From Streptomyces lanatus (GTDB lineage Bacteria > Actinomycetota > Actinomycetes > Streptomycetales > Streptomycetaceae), in the NCBI RefSeq assembly GCF_014655715.1, contig NZ_BNBM01000011.1, forward strand, positions 186,001 through 250,000: DNA of 64,000 nucleotides. The letters are read 5' to 3'. The translations under genes were made by a program, and so were the position numbers. The notes under the pieces are model-generated. The model was not told the origin of the DNA. It did not search any database and saw only the letters and a list, made by a program, of their open reading frames with translations. Positions 1 through 14,151 of this stretch are shown here, piece by piece (positions within the stretch are counted from its first letter, which is position 1; the number at the start of each line of letters is the position of its first letter).

Positions 1-573
1 GCCGGAGGTGTAGGCGACCACCGCGGTGGAGTCCGGCAGCACGATCCGGCGCAGCGACTCGACCGTGGCCAGCGGCACGAACTCGCCGCGCTCCACGAGC
101 TGCTGGAGCCCGCCCGTGTCGAGCTGCCAGACATTGCGCAGCCGCGGCAGCGATCCGCACACCGAGCCGACGGTCATGATCGCCTGCTCGTCCTCGACCA
201 CCACGGCCACGCACTCGGCGTCCCGCAGGATCCACTCGACCTGGTCGCGCGACGACGTCGGATAGATCGGCACCACCTCGGCGCCCACCGCCCACAGCGC
301 GTAGCTGAGCACCGTCCACTCGTACCGGGTGCGCGCCATGATGGCCACGCGGTGCCCCGGTGAGATACCGGAAGCGATCAGTCCCTTGGCGAGATCGGTC
401 ACTTCGTCGCGCACTTCGACGGCGGTGACCTCCTCCCAGATGGGGGAGGAGGGTTCCGGACGGCGCGCGAGCATCGGCAGAGTGGGGTTGATCGCCGCCG
501 TTTCGAAGACGCTGTCGGCGAGGCCGCCGATCAGGGGCGTGACGGTCGGGGGAGCGAGGCCGAGGTCGCGCAT
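1..573 (-). CDS. Long-chain acyl-CoA synthetase (AMP-forming), N-terminal part
   Basis: The first 191 codons of a leftward gene are present and the rest lies beyond the window edge. The product begins MRDLGLAPP and follows the layout of AMP-forming fatty acyl-CoA ligases: an N-terminal segment with VAIMARTRYEW, then WAVGAEVVPIYPTSS, and it ends in VAYTSG, the beginning of the ATP-binding loop (usually YTSGTTG). The enzyme would adenylate a fatty acid and transfer it to CoA in the cytoplasm. The ATG at 573 is preceded by GGAG, and an in-frame stop lies a short way upstream, so the start is well fixed. The adenylation and C-terminal halves cannot be judged. The chain-length class is not determined. 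Confidence 0.85.
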   Translation of the reverse strand, partial: MRDLGLAPPTVTPLIGGLADSVFETAAINPTLPMLARRPEPSSPIWEEVTAVEVRDEVTDLAKGLIASGISPGHRVAIMARTRYEWTVLSYALWAVGAEVVPIYPTSSRDQVEWILRDAECVAVVVEDEQAIMTVGSVCGSLPRLRNVWQLDTGGLQQLVERGEFVPLATVESLRRIVLPDSTAVVAYTSG

Positions 574-697
574 GCGCTGCTCCAGATGTGTACCGGGTGT
601 GACGTCACCGATGAGTTCCGTTATCGGCGCTGCCCGAATCTAGCCCAGCTGGGACCGGATGGTGTCCGGAACGGAGAACTCGTCAGTCACATAGAGG

Positions 698-2914
698 TCA
701 CATCCCGTACGGCAGCAGCCAGACCGTCGCCAGCGGAGGCAGCGTCAGCCGGATGTGCCCGTCCTCCGGTTTCACCGCGTCATGGTTGGTGACGTCGCTG
801 CCGCCGTAGCGCGCCGCATCGGTGTTGAGGGCCTCCTGCCAGGCGATCACCGAGTCCGGCACGGCGAGGCGGTAGTCATGGCGGACCACCGGTGAGAAGT
901 TGCTGACGGCGAGCAGCGGGGTGCCGTCGGCGCCGAACCGCAGGAACGCGAATACGTTGTCGTCGGCCGCGTCCCCCAGCACCCACCTGAATCCGCCCGG
1001 GTCGGTGTCCCGCTCCCACAGGGCCGGGGTCGCCCGGTACAGCATGTTGAGATCACCGACCAGGTCCTGCACCCCCCGATGGTCGCCCGCCGACGCGTAC
1101 CCGGCATCTAGCAGCCACCACTCCGGACCATGCTCCTGCGACCACTCGGCGCCCTGCGCGAACTCCTGCCCCATGAAGAGGAGCTGCTTGCCCGGGTGGG
1201 CCCACATGAAGCCCAGGTAGGCACGGTGGTTGGCGCGTCGCTGCCACCAGTCGCCCGGCATCTTCGACACCAGCGCCTGCTTGCCGTGCACGACCTCGTC
1301 GTGCGAGATGGGGAGCACGTAGTTCTCGCTGTAGGCGTACACCATCGAGAACGTCATCTCGTTGTGGTGGTACTTGCGATGCACCGGCTCCTTGGCGATG
1401 TATTCCAGCGAGTCGTGCATCCACCCCATGTTCCACTTCAGACCGAACCCCAGGCCGCCACTGTCGGTCGGCTTCGTCACCCCGTCCCATGCGGTCGACT
1501 CCTCCGCGATGGTGACGACCCCCGGGTTGCGCCGGTAGACGGTCGCGTTCATCTCCTGGAGGAACCGCATCGCCTCCAGGTCCTCCCGCCCGCCGAACAC
1601 ATTCGGCGCCCACTGCCCGGAGTCCCGCGAGTAGTCGAGATAGAGCATGGAGGCGACGGCGTCCACCCGCAGCCCGTCGATGTGGAACTCCTCGCACCAG
1701 TAAGTGGCGTTGGCGACAAGGAAGTTGCGCACCTCGGTACGCCCGTAGTCGAACTCGAACGTGCCCCAGTCCGGATGCTCGGCCCGCCGCGAGTCCCCGG
1801 GCTCGTACAGCGGCTCCCCGTCGAACCGGGCCAGCGCCCAGTCGTCCTTGGGGAAATGCGCCGGCACCCAGTCCACGATCACCCCGACACCGGCCCGGTG
1901 CAGGGCGTCCACCAGGTACTTGAAGTCGTCGGGTGTCCCGAGCCGCGAGGTCGGCGCGTAGAAACCGGTGACCTGGTAGCCCCAGGAACCGGCGAAGGGA
2001 TGCTGGGCGACCGGCATCAGCTCGACGTGGGTGAAGCCGAGTTCATTGACGTAGGCGGGCAGCTCCTCGGCGAGTTGACGGTACGTCAGCCCCGGGCGCC
2101 AGGACGGAAGATGGACCTCGTAGACCGAGAAGGGGGCCCGGTGCACGGGGACGTCACCCCGGTGCGCCATCCAGTGCTCGTCGCCCCACTCGTAGTGCGA
2201 GGCGTGCACGATCGACGCCGTGTCCGGCGGGACCTCCGACCGGCGTGCCATCGGGTCCGCCTTGAGGAAGCGGTGGCCGTGCCGGGAGGTGATCTCGAAC
2301 TTGTACCGGGTGCCCTCGCCGATGCCGGGCAGGAACAGCTCCCACACCCCGGACGCCCCGAGCGAGCGCATCGGGAACGCCGTCCCGTCCCAGCAGGTGA
2401 AGTCCCCGGCGACCCGCACACCCCGCGCGTTGGGCGCCCACACCGTGAACCGGGTGCCGGCCACGCCCTCATGGATCATCGGCTCGGCCCCGAGCGCCTT
2501 CCACAGCTCCTCGTGCCGGCCCTCGCGGATCAGGTGCAGATCGAACTCGCCGAGGGCGGGCAGGAAGCGGTACGGGTCATGGACCTCACGCTCGTCCGAC
2601 CCGTCCTCGGCGTACGACACCAGCAGCGTGTACGCGGGGATCGCGTCCAGCGGCAGCACGGCGGAGAACAGACCGCCGCCCTCCGAGACCAGCGCGGTGC
2701 GCTCGCCGCCGACCACGACGCTCACCGCGCGCGCGAACGGGCGCAGCGCCCGCACCGCGATCCCGCCGGGGACCGGATGCGCCCCCAGCAGTGCGTGCGG
2801 ATCGTGGTGGGCGCCCGACAGCAGGCGCTCACGCTCGGCCGGATCGAGGGCGGGAGCGGTGGCGAGCCGGCCGGGTCCGGCCGACTCGGGCCGCGAGGTC
2901 TCGTGCAGGGCCAT
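698..2914 (-). CDS. glgB: 1,4-alpha-glucan branching enzyme GlgB
   Basis: 738 residues, normal length for actinobacterial GlgB. It cuts alpha-1,4 chains and rejoins them as alpha-1,6 branches. An N-terminal carbohydrate-binding region and CBM48-like segment (GTRFTVWAPNARGVRVAGDF) precede a GH13 catalytic barrel. The nucleophile is Asp418 in DGLRVDAVASM and the acid/base is Glu471 in IAEEST; their 53-residue spacing matches the E. coli enzyme. SHDEV follows as the third catalytic motif. It is the last gene of the leftward glgE-treS-mak-glgB operon, starting 4 bp after the mak stop, with GAGGAG ahead of its ATG. In this setting it branches the linear glucan that GlgE builds. Confidence 0.97.
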   Translation of the reverse strand: MALHETSRPESAGPGRLATAPALDPAERERLLSGAHHDPHALLGAHPVPGGIAVRALRPFARAVSVVVGGERTALVSEGGGLFSAVLPLDAIPAYTLLVSYAEDGSDEREVHDPYRFLPALGEFDLHLIREGRHEELWKALGAEPMIHEGVAGTRFTVWAPNARGVRVAGDFTCWDGTAFPMRSLGASGVWELFLPGIGEGTRYKFEITSRHGHRFLKADPMARRSEVPPDTASIVHASHYEWGDEHWMAHRGDVPVHRAPFSVYEVHLPSWRPGLTYRQLAEELPAYVNELGFTHVELMPVAQHPFAGSWGYQVTGFYAPTSRLGTPDDFKYLVDALHRAGVGVIVDWVPAHFPKDDWALARFDGEPLYEPGDSRRAEHPDWGTFEFDYGRTEVRNFLVANATYWCEEFHIDGLRVDAVASMLYLDYSRDSGQWAPNVFGGREDLEAMRFLQEMNATVYRRNPGVVTIAEESTAWDGVTKPTDSGGLGFGLKWNMGWMHDSLEYIAKEPVHRKYHHNEMTFSMVYAYSENYVLPISHDEVVHGKQALVSKMPGDWWQRRANHRAYLGFMWAHPGKQLLFMGQEFAQGAEWSQEHGPEWWLLDAGYASAGDHRGVQDLVGDLNMLYRATPALWERDTDPGGFRWVLGDAADDNVFAFLRFGADGTPLLAVSNFSPVVRHDYRLAVPDSVIAWQEALNTDAARYGGSDVTNHDAVKPEDGHIRLTLPPLATVWLLPYGM

Positions 2915-2918
2915 GGGG

Positions 2919-4280
2919 TCAGGCTCCTCTCACGGCGAGGCGTTCGATCGCCGCCATCGGTACGGGCAACCAGTCGGGTCGGTGCCGGGCCTCGTACAGC
3001 ACCTCGTACACGGCGCGGTCGGTCTCATAGGCACGGAGCAGCCCGTGCTTCTTGCGCGGGTCCCACCCGGCGCGCAGGGCATAGCCCGCGCAGTAGGCCT
3101 CCCGGCAGCGGCGCGCCCACTCCGGGCGCCATGGACGGCGCTGCCGGGCGGCGTAGTCGAAGGAGCGCAGCATGCCGGCGATGTCCCGCACCGGCGAGTG
3201 CACACCGCGCCGCTCGGCCAGCGGACGGGACGGCTCGCCCTCGAAGTCGATCACGAACCACTCCCGGCCTGCCCGCAGCACCTGACCCAGGTGCAGATCG
3301 CCGTGGATGCGCTGGGCGGGCGGCCCGGGATCGCAGGCGGCGAGGGTGCCGAAGGCGGTGCGCAGCCCCGGGACATGCGGCTGGAGCGCGGGGACGAAGT
3401 GCGCGGCGAGCTCCAGGCGTTCGGTCATCGCCGCCGCCGTACGGCCGTTCTCGGCGTGGGCGCCGGACGGGAAGGCCGACGCCAGCGCCAGATGCACCTC
3501 CGCCGTCGCCATACCCAGCTGATGGGCCTGAGCGGTGAAGTCGTCACCGGAGGCCAGCGCGTCCAGCGCCAGTGTCCAGCCGTCGGAGGCGTCCCGCAGG
3601 AACGGCTGGAGCACGCCCAGCGTCGCCTCCCAGGGATGCATCGTACGGAACCAGGCCACCGGTGCCGGCACCCGGCCGCAGCCCTGCCGGGCCAGCGCGC
3701 CGGACAGCTCCAGATCGGGATTGACGCCGGGCTGGATGCGCCGGAACAGCTTCAGGATGAACGCGTCGCCGTACACCAGCGAGGAGTTGGACTGCTCCGC
3801 GTCGAGGAGCCGGGGCACCAGACCGGCCGGCAGCGACACGGACGGATCCGCCTCGAAGCGCAGCGGCCCCGCCGTGCCCGGGTGCCGCAGCCGGTCCAGG
3901 AGCAGCTGGGCCGAACGCGGGTCCTGAAGGGCGTCGAAGACCGTCAGACCGGCCAGCGGACCTTCCTCCGCACGGCCGATGAGCGCCTTGCCGAGACGCG
4001 GCGACAGATGCTGCCGTACACCGAGCAGGAGCTGGTAGCAGTCGCCGGCCGGGGGCGCGCCGCCGGGCGAGGGCACCGCCGAGTGACCGGCGTGCACCAG
4101 CAGATGCAGACAGCCCGGGAACAGCTCCGTCATCGACAGCAGCGCGAGGTCGGTGACGGGCCGGTCCTTGCCCGCGAACCAGCGCTGCCGTGGCAGCCAC
4201 TCGCGCAGCAGCCCGGCCAGCGAGGCCATCAGGCCGGCGTCGACCGTACGGGTGGGTCGGGGAGATGCGGTCTTCTGCAT
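2919..4280 (-). CDS. mak: Maltokinase (Mak/Pep2)
   Basis: 453 residues, usual for maltokinase. It phosphorylates maltose with ATP to give maltose 1-phosphate, the donor for GlgE. Visible features are the N-terminal WLPRQRWFAGKDRP signature of the family, and a kinase-like C-terminal lobe with RIHGDLHLGQVL (catalytic Asp) and FVIDFEGEPSRPLAERR (metal-binding Asp). The ATG at 4280 was chosen because AAAGGA lies 11 bp upstream and because the preceding in-frame codons overlap treS and show no homology. It sits between treS (41 bp upstream) and glgB (4 bp downstream), so it is co-transcribed. The older name in Streptomyces is pep2. Confidence 0.95.
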   Translation of the reverse strand: MQKTASPRPTRTVDAGLMASLAGLLREWLPRQRWFAGKDRPVTDLALLSMTELFPGCLHLLVHAGHSAVPSPGGAPPAGDCYQLLLGVRQHLSPRLGKALIGRAEEGPLAGLTVFDALQDPRSAQLLLDRLRHPGTAGPLRFEADPSVSLPAGLVPRLLDAEQSNSSLVYGDAFILKLFRRIQPGVNPDLELSGALARQGCGRVPAPVAWFRTMHPWEATLGVLQPFLRDASDGWTLALDALASGDDFTAQAHQLGMATAEVHLALASAFPSGAHAENGRTAAAMTERLELAAHFVPALQPHVPGLRTAFGTLAACDPGPPAQRIHGDLHLGQVLRAGREWFVIDFEGEPSRPLAERRGVHSPVRDIAGMLRSFDYAARQRRPWRPEWARRCREAYCAGYALRAGWDPRKKHGLLRAYETDRAVYEVLYEARHRPDWLPVPMAAIERLAVRGA

Positions 4281-4321
4281 GGTGACGCGTCCTTTCCTCG
4301 GCACACGCTCGAAGCTCACGC

Positions 4322-6040
<1,719 letters not shown>

Positions 6041-6045
6041 GACGC

Positions 6046-8046
<2,001 letters not shown>

Positions 8047-8116
8047 GGTTCACCTCCACCGTGCTCGAGGCCGGGCACCAGGCCCGGCCGGGGATTCGAT
8101 CTGCGCCGGGAGCTGG

Positions 8117-8422
8117 CTACCTCCCGGCATGGAAACGTCGCCGCCGCGATCTCGGCGGTCCCCGCCGTGCGGAGACGCTCGCCGTGCGGGGCCGTTCGTC
8201 CTGCTCCCGGAGATAGGCGGCCGGGGTGATCCGCAAGTAGCGCTCGGCGGCGTCCGCGGCCTCACGGGCGCAGCGCTTCCCCATCAGCACACAGAGGGTG
8301 TAACCGGTGTTCTCGAAGGTCGCGCGCACGGTGAGGTCGGCCGGGGCCGCGAGCATGGCTCGTTCCCAGGCCCGGTAGCGCCGCAGTTGCCGGGCGACTT
8401 CGGCTTTGGCCGGTAGCAGCAT
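8117..8422 (-). CDS. DUF5133 small protein
   Basis: 101 residues starting MLLPAKAEVARQLRRYRAWERAML, a sequence type common in Streptomyces and classed as DUF5133. The core GYTLCVLMGKRCAREAADAAERYL is predicted helical and the tail is very arginine-rich (about residues 80-101). No function is established for the family. It lies 70 bp upstream of glgE in the same direction and may be the first gene of the transcript. The ATG at 8422 is preceded by AAGGTG. No signal peptide or membrane segment is seen. The association with glycogen genes is only positional here. Confidence 0.8.
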   Translation of the reverse strand: MLLPAKAEVARQLRRYRAWERAMLAAPADLTVRATFENTGYTLCVLMGKRCAREAADAAERYLRITPAAYLREQDERPRTASVSARRGPPRSRRRRFHAGR

Positions 8423-8452
8423 GGGCCCCGTTCACCTTCCGGGCTCGATGAG

Positions 8453-8478
8453 CGTTTCCCGACCGTCGGGCGGAAACG
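8453..8478. promoter_or_regulatory. Inverted repeat in the divergent glgE/glgX control region
   Basis: Arms CGTTTCC and GGAAACG face each other across a GC-rich centre that itself pairs (CGAC/GTCG). A second short repeat, CGTGCG/CGCACG, follows at 8479-8496. Both lie in the 297-bp region (8423-8719) between the leftward DUF5133-glgE operon and the rightward ATPase-glgX pair, where a regulator of both would bind. No clear -35/-10 pair was found. Function is inferred from position only. Confidence 0.4.
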
Positions 8479-8719
8479 CGTGCGCGCATACGCACGGGTT
8501 CCGTTACGGGCATCGAGGTCTTCACACATGGTGCACGGTCGGCGACTCTCCGTCCTGTTGGATCTTCAACCACCTCAGGTGTCTGCTCCTGTTGCACGAA
8601 TGGCGTACCGCCCCCACCCTGGAGTGACTCAGAAGCGATCAGCGCTCACGCTCCGTGCTCGGGGCCCGTCCCGCAGGGGCGAGGAGGGCGGGAGCTTTCG
8701 CGGTGAGGAGGTAACGACG

Positions 8720-9228
8720 GTGAAGACCGCAGTGCCCTGCTACTACCACCTCGACGTGGAAGTCAGCCCCGAACGGGTGGGTCAGGTCAGCCGAATTCTG
8801 GCCGCCCACCTCCGGTACTGGGACCTGGAGACCCTTGTCGAACCCGTCCGCCACGGCACGGAGATGCTGCTGCGGGCCATCGACGAGCATGCGACGGACA
8901 AGAACACCTCCATCGAGATGTGGTGGAACGGCCAGCACCTCATCACGGCCGTCGGCGACAACGACCGCGCCCTGCGCCCCGACCATCAGCTGCGCGCCTG
9001 CCTTCAGCATCTCGCCGCGACGAGCGACGGCTGGGGCTGCTGTGCCACGGAGTCCGGTAGCAAAGTCATCTGGTTCTCGCAGCGCGCCCGCGCGGGCGAA
9101 CGTGCCCCGCTCGTGCCGATCGCTCCCGCGCCCCACCTCCGCGAGGCGCTTCAGGTGCCCCGCGAGCTGCCGGCCACGGCCGTCGCCGACGCGGCGGGCA
9201 TCCGGGACGGCGTCCTCCAGGAGGCCCT

Positions 9229-9232
<4 letters not shown>
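8720..9232 (+). CDS. Conserved ATPase-like protein coupled to glgX ('pep2-type' small protein)
   Basis: 170 residues from a GTG at 8720, preceded by AGGAGG. It begins VKTAVPCYYHLDVEVSPERVGQ and has WNGQHLITAVGDND and DGWGCCATESGSKVIWF in the middle. Similar Streptomyces proteins are annotated as ATP-binding or histidine-kinase-like ATPase domain proteins; the canonical N and G boxes are not clear, so ATP binding is unproven. Its stop overlaps the glgX start (GTGA), so translation is coupled and a role in glycogen metabolism or its control is likely. A longer upstream reading frame exists, but it lacks homology before this GTG. Confidence 0.75.
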
Positions 9233-11373
<2,141 letters not shown>

Positions 11374-11380
11374 AGAACCG

Positions 11381-12181
11381 TCACCTCTCACGGCGCGACG
11401 TCACCGTGAACTGCGCCCCGTCCGGATCCCGCAACACCGCCTCATCGCTGACCTTCGACAGCACACTCCCCCCATTGACCTCCGCGGCCCGCGCACACTC
11501 CGCCACGTCCGCGACAGCGAAGTGCACCTGCCAGTGCGGCCGGATCGTGGGATCCGGCGCCGCCCCCAGCGCCCCCGACTCGATGCGCGCCACGACATCA
11601 CCCCCGCTGCGCAGCACGACCTCGCCGCCCTCGTACTGGACCTCGATGTAACCGGGCCCCTCGGTGGCCCAGTCGAGGACCTCGCCGTAGAACATGGCGG
11701 CGTCGAACGCGTCGCGGGTGTGCAGCCGGATGAAGGTCGGCGTGGCCCGCCGCCAGGTCTCCCAGTTGGAGATGAGCTCCCCCTCCCAGATGCCGAACGT
11801 CGCACCGTCACGGTCCGCCAGCAGCGCCGCCCGCCCCGGCGGCAGCGACAGCGGCCCGACCGCGGCGGTGCCGCCGCGTTCCTGGACCCGGGCGACGGCC
11901 TCGTCCGCGCTCGGCACGGCGAAGTACGGAGTCCAGGCCACGGCCATCTGCCACATCGAGGCGACCGCGGCGATCCCGGCCACCGGCACGTTCTGCACCA
12001 GCGCGACACGGAAGCGGTCGCCCAGCTTGGCCGGCCGCCAGCGCCACCCCAGCACGGCCGTGTAGAACGCCTGGGTGGCCTCCAGATCGCGGCTGGTCAG
12101 GCTCACCCAGCAGGGTGCGCCGAACACGGAGTGTGTGGACACCACGTCGGCCGTGCTCCTGGGAGTTTTCGTGTCGTTCAT
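11381..12181 (-). CDS. Two-domain VOC (glyoxalase/bleomycin-resistance-like) protein
   Basis: 266 residues with two vicinal-oxygen-chelate halves: GAPCWVSLTSRDLEATQAFYTAVLGW near residue 20 and FIRLHTRDAFDAAMFYGEVLDW near 150, each followed by a beta-rich segment. Tandem VOC proteins include glyoxalases, dioxygenases and antibiotic-binding proteins; no metal-ligand set clear enough to choose was recognised. The ATG at 12181 (MNDTKTPRS) has AGGA upstream, and the sequence before it is low in homology. Stand-alone gene, convergent with glgX and divergent from the ANTAR gene. Specific substrate unknown. Confidence 0.8.
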   Translation of the reverse strand: MNDTKTPRSTADVVSTHSVFGAPCWVSLTSRDLEATQAFYTAVLGWRWRPAKLGDRFRVALVQNVPVAGIAAVASMWQMAVAWTPYFAVPSADEAVARVQERGGTAAVGPLSLPPGRAALLADRDGATFGIWEGELISNWETWRRATPTFIRLHTRDAFDAAMFYGEVLDWATEGPGYIEVQYEGGEVVLRSGGDVVARIESGALGAAPDPTIRPHWQVHFAVADVAECARAAEVNGGSVLSKVSDEAVLRDPDGAQFTVTSRRER

Positions 12182-12357
12182 GGCAGTCGCGTCCTGATCT
12201 CGCCCCACCGGCGGCCACCGGTCTGCTCCCAGTGTCCGGCCCGAACCGCGTCCGGGCCTGTCGAGTACCCCCGCCGGAGTGCCGAAACGGCCGATGTCCG
12301 TCCACGCGTTCACTGGCACCCGACGGGCGAAGAGACGACGATGGAGGCGTGGTACCG

Positions 12358-12684
12358 GTGCCGAGCGAGCCCGCCGACGAGACCGACCGGATTCTCGAGC
12401 TGGAGGAAGAGATCGACCAGCTCAAGGAGGCGGTGGTCTCGCACGCCGTCGTGGACCAGGCGATCGGCATGGTCGTGGCGCTCGGCCGGGTGGCCCCGGA
12501 CGCGGGATGGGCGGTGCTGAAGGACGTCTCCCAGCACACCAACATCAAGCTCCGCCGGGTCGCGGAGCTGATCGTCATCTGGGGCAGGGAGGGCGAGATG
12601 CCGCCCGAGATCAGCGCCGAACTCGAGGAAGCCCTCGAACGGCACGGGCCGACGCAGATCCCGGGGTCGGCACAGGGGGAGTGA
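12358..12684 (+). CDS. ANTAR domain RNA-binding regulator
   Basis: 108 residues starting VPSEPADETDR at GTG 12358, with GGAGG 10 bp upstream. After an acidic coiled segment (ILELEEEIDQLKEAV) the protein is almost entirely an ANTAR three-helix bundle: VVDQAIGMVVALGRVAPDAGW, then VLKDVSQHTNIKLRRVAELIV. ANTAR domains bind paired hairpins in mRNA and prevent termination. No GAF or receiver domain is attached, so the input signal must come from a partner or from expression level. The next gene, facing it, is a SigB-like sigma factor, suggesting a stress or developmental setting, though this is only positional. Confidence 0.85.
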   Translation: MPSEPADETDRILELEEEIDQLKEAVVSHAVVDQAIGMVVALGRVAPDAGWAVLKDVSQHTNIKLRRVAELIVIWGREGEMPPEISAELEEALERHGPTQIPGSAQGE

Positions 12685-12720
12685 GCCACCCACCCCAAGC
12701 CACTCGCTCCGAGCCGGGGC

Positions 12721-13512
12721 TCAGTGCACCTCGGCGAGCAGCTCCTCGCGCAGCTGGGCGAAGCAGCCACTCAGCAGCCGTGACACATGCATCTGCGAGA
12801 TCCCCAGCTGACGTGCGATGCGGCTCTGCGTCATCCCGCCGAAGAAGCGGAGGTACAGGATCGTGCGCTCCCGTTCCGGGAGTCGTTGAAGGCACGGGGT
12901 GACGGACACCCGGTCGACGACGACTTCGTACGCCGGATCCGGATCGCCGATCGCGTCGCCCAGGGCGTAGCCGTCCGTGCCGGGCATCTCCGCCTCCAGC
13001 GACAGCGCGGAGAAACACTCCAGGGCCTCCATCCCGGTGCGCACCTCGGCCTCGCTGAGCTGGGCGTGCTCGGCTATCTCGGCAATCGTCGGGGCGCGTC
13101 CCGGGGTGCGCTGCGCCAGCTCCTTGGAGGAGTTGCGCACCCGGTTGCGCAGGTCCTGGACCCGGCGCGGCACATGCAGCGTCCACATGTGGTCGCGGAA
13201 GTGCCGCTTGATCTCGCCGGTGATGGTGGGCACCGCATACGCCTCGAAGGCATGGCCGCGGTCCGGGTCGTAGTGGTCGACGGCCTTCACCAGGCCCAGC
13301 GCGGCCACCTGATACAGGTCCTCAAGGGACTCGCCGCGGCCCTTGAACCGTACGGCGATCCGCTCGGCCATCGGCAGCCAGGCCTGAACCAGTTCGTCCT
13401 TGAGCGCCTTGCGCTCCGGCCCCTCGGGGAGATCCACGAGCCGGTCGAAGGCCTCGGCCGTGTCGGGGGCGTCGTCATGCGGGTGCTGCTTCGTTCTGGC
13501 GGTGGCACACAT
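12721..13512 (-). CDS. SigB/SigF/SigG-family RNA polymerase sigma factor
   Basis: 263 residues, typical of the Streptomyces SigB-like stress and development sigma factors. Region 2 is ESLEDLYQVAALGLVKAVDHYDPDRG and FEAYAVPTITGEIKRHFRD (about 60-115). Region 3 contains APTIAEIAEHAQLSEAEV. Region 4 is TILYLRFFGGMTQSRIARQLGISQMHVSRLL (about 215-250). Such factors recognise GTTT-(14-16)-GGGTA and are usually held by an anti-sigma factor; none is adjacent. The ATG has GGGAGGTG upstream. A sequence matching its own expected promoter lies ahead of the gene, pointing to autoregulation. Confidence 0.93.
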   Translation of the reverse strand: MCATARTKQHPHDDAPDTAEAFDRLVDLPEGPERKALKDELVQAWLPMAERIAVRFKGRGESLEDLYQVAALGLVKAVDHYDPDRGHAFEAYAVPTITGEIKRHFRDHMWTLHVPRRVQDLRNRVRNSSKELAQRTPGRAPTIAEIAEHAQLSEAEVRTGMEALECFSALSLEAEMPGTDGYALGDAIGDPDPAYEVVVDRVSVTPCLQRLPERERTILYLRFFGGMTQSRIARQLGISQMHVSRLLSGCFAQLREELLAEVH

Positions 13513-13585
13513 CCGTGTGCACCTCCCTCAAGCAGGTGCTCGGGTTCCCACGGACGTGCCTCCGGTCCGAAGCACATAAGAGCGT

Positions 13586-13611
13586 ATTCCCGGGTAAACA
13601 GGACCCGAAAC
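13586..13611 (-). promoter_or_regulatory. SigB-type promoter of the sigma factor gene
   Basis: Read on the minus strand, GTTT (13611-13608) is followed after 16 bp by GGGAAT (13591-13586). The known consensus for SigB-like factors is GTTT-(14-16)-GGGTAY, so the -35 is perfect and the -10 matches five of six. It is about 75 bp upstream of the sigma factor ATG. Autoregulation by the encoded sigma factor is inferred. Confidence 0.55.
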
Positions 13612-13663
13612 GCCGTGCTGGTCCGGCGGTCGCAGTGGCAGGGCCTTGACCCTGTCTTGGTTC

Positions 13664-13686
13664 ATTACCTCTGCTACAGAGGTAAT
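13664..13686. promoter_or_regulatory. Perfect palindromic operator of the MarR-ABC operon
   Basis: ATTACCTCTG and CAGAGGTAAT form a perfect 10-bp inverted repeat with a 3-bp centre, ending 9 bp before the GTG start of the marR gene. A TTGACC box lies at 13646-13651. The size and place fit a homodimeric MarR repressor binding over its own promoter and start region. Confidence 0.75.
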
Positions 13687-13695
13687 GTCGACGTT

Positions 13696-14151
13696 GTGGA
13701 ACAGGAGACCCTTCCGGAGGAGCTGGCCGACGCGCTGGTCGGCGTCCAGCGGCTGATCCGGCGCAGGCTGCGCCGGGAGATGCCCGTCCCGCCACTGCGC
13801 AGCGCCGAGGTGGAGCTGCTGCGGCTGGTCGTGGAGCGGCCCGGTATCGGGATCTCGGAGGCGGCCAAGGAGCTGTATCTGGCGGGCAATTCGGTGTCGA
13901 CGCTGGTCAACCAACTGGCCCGGCAGGGCTATCTGGTCCGCGAGACCGACCCGGCCGACCGGCGCGCCGCCCGGCTGCTGCCCACCCCCGCGGCCGGGGC
14001 CCGCCTCGGCGAATGGCGCAGACGACGCGCCGATCTCGTACGGCACCAGGTGTCCGGCCTCGACGAGGCGGACCGCGAGACGCTGCTCGCGGCGGTCCCG
14101 GCGCTGCGCCGGCTGGCGGACTCACTGCGCGAGGAGGCGGGGCGACCATGA
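13696..14151 (+). CDS. MarR-family repressor of the adjacent ABC exporter
   Basis: 151 residues from GTG 13696. The winged helix runs through LRLVVERPGIGISEAAKELYLAGNSVSTLVNQLARQGYLVRETDPADRRAARLLPT, with the recognition helix around NSVSTLVNQL and the wing DPADRRA. Its stop overlaps the start of the ABC ATPase gene (ATGA), so regulator and exporter form one operon, which begins with a perfect palindrome just upstream. By family behaviour, a small ligand would release the repressor and induce export. The ligand is not known. No strong Shine-Dalgarno sequence is seen for the GTG. Confidence 0.88.
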   Translation: MEQETLPEELADALVGVQRLIRRRLRREMPVPPLRSAEVELLRLVVERPGIGISEAAKELYLAGNSVSTLVNQLARQGYLVRETDPADRRAARLLPTPAAGARLGEWRRRRADLVRHQVSGLDEADRETLLAAVPALRRLADSLREEAGRP

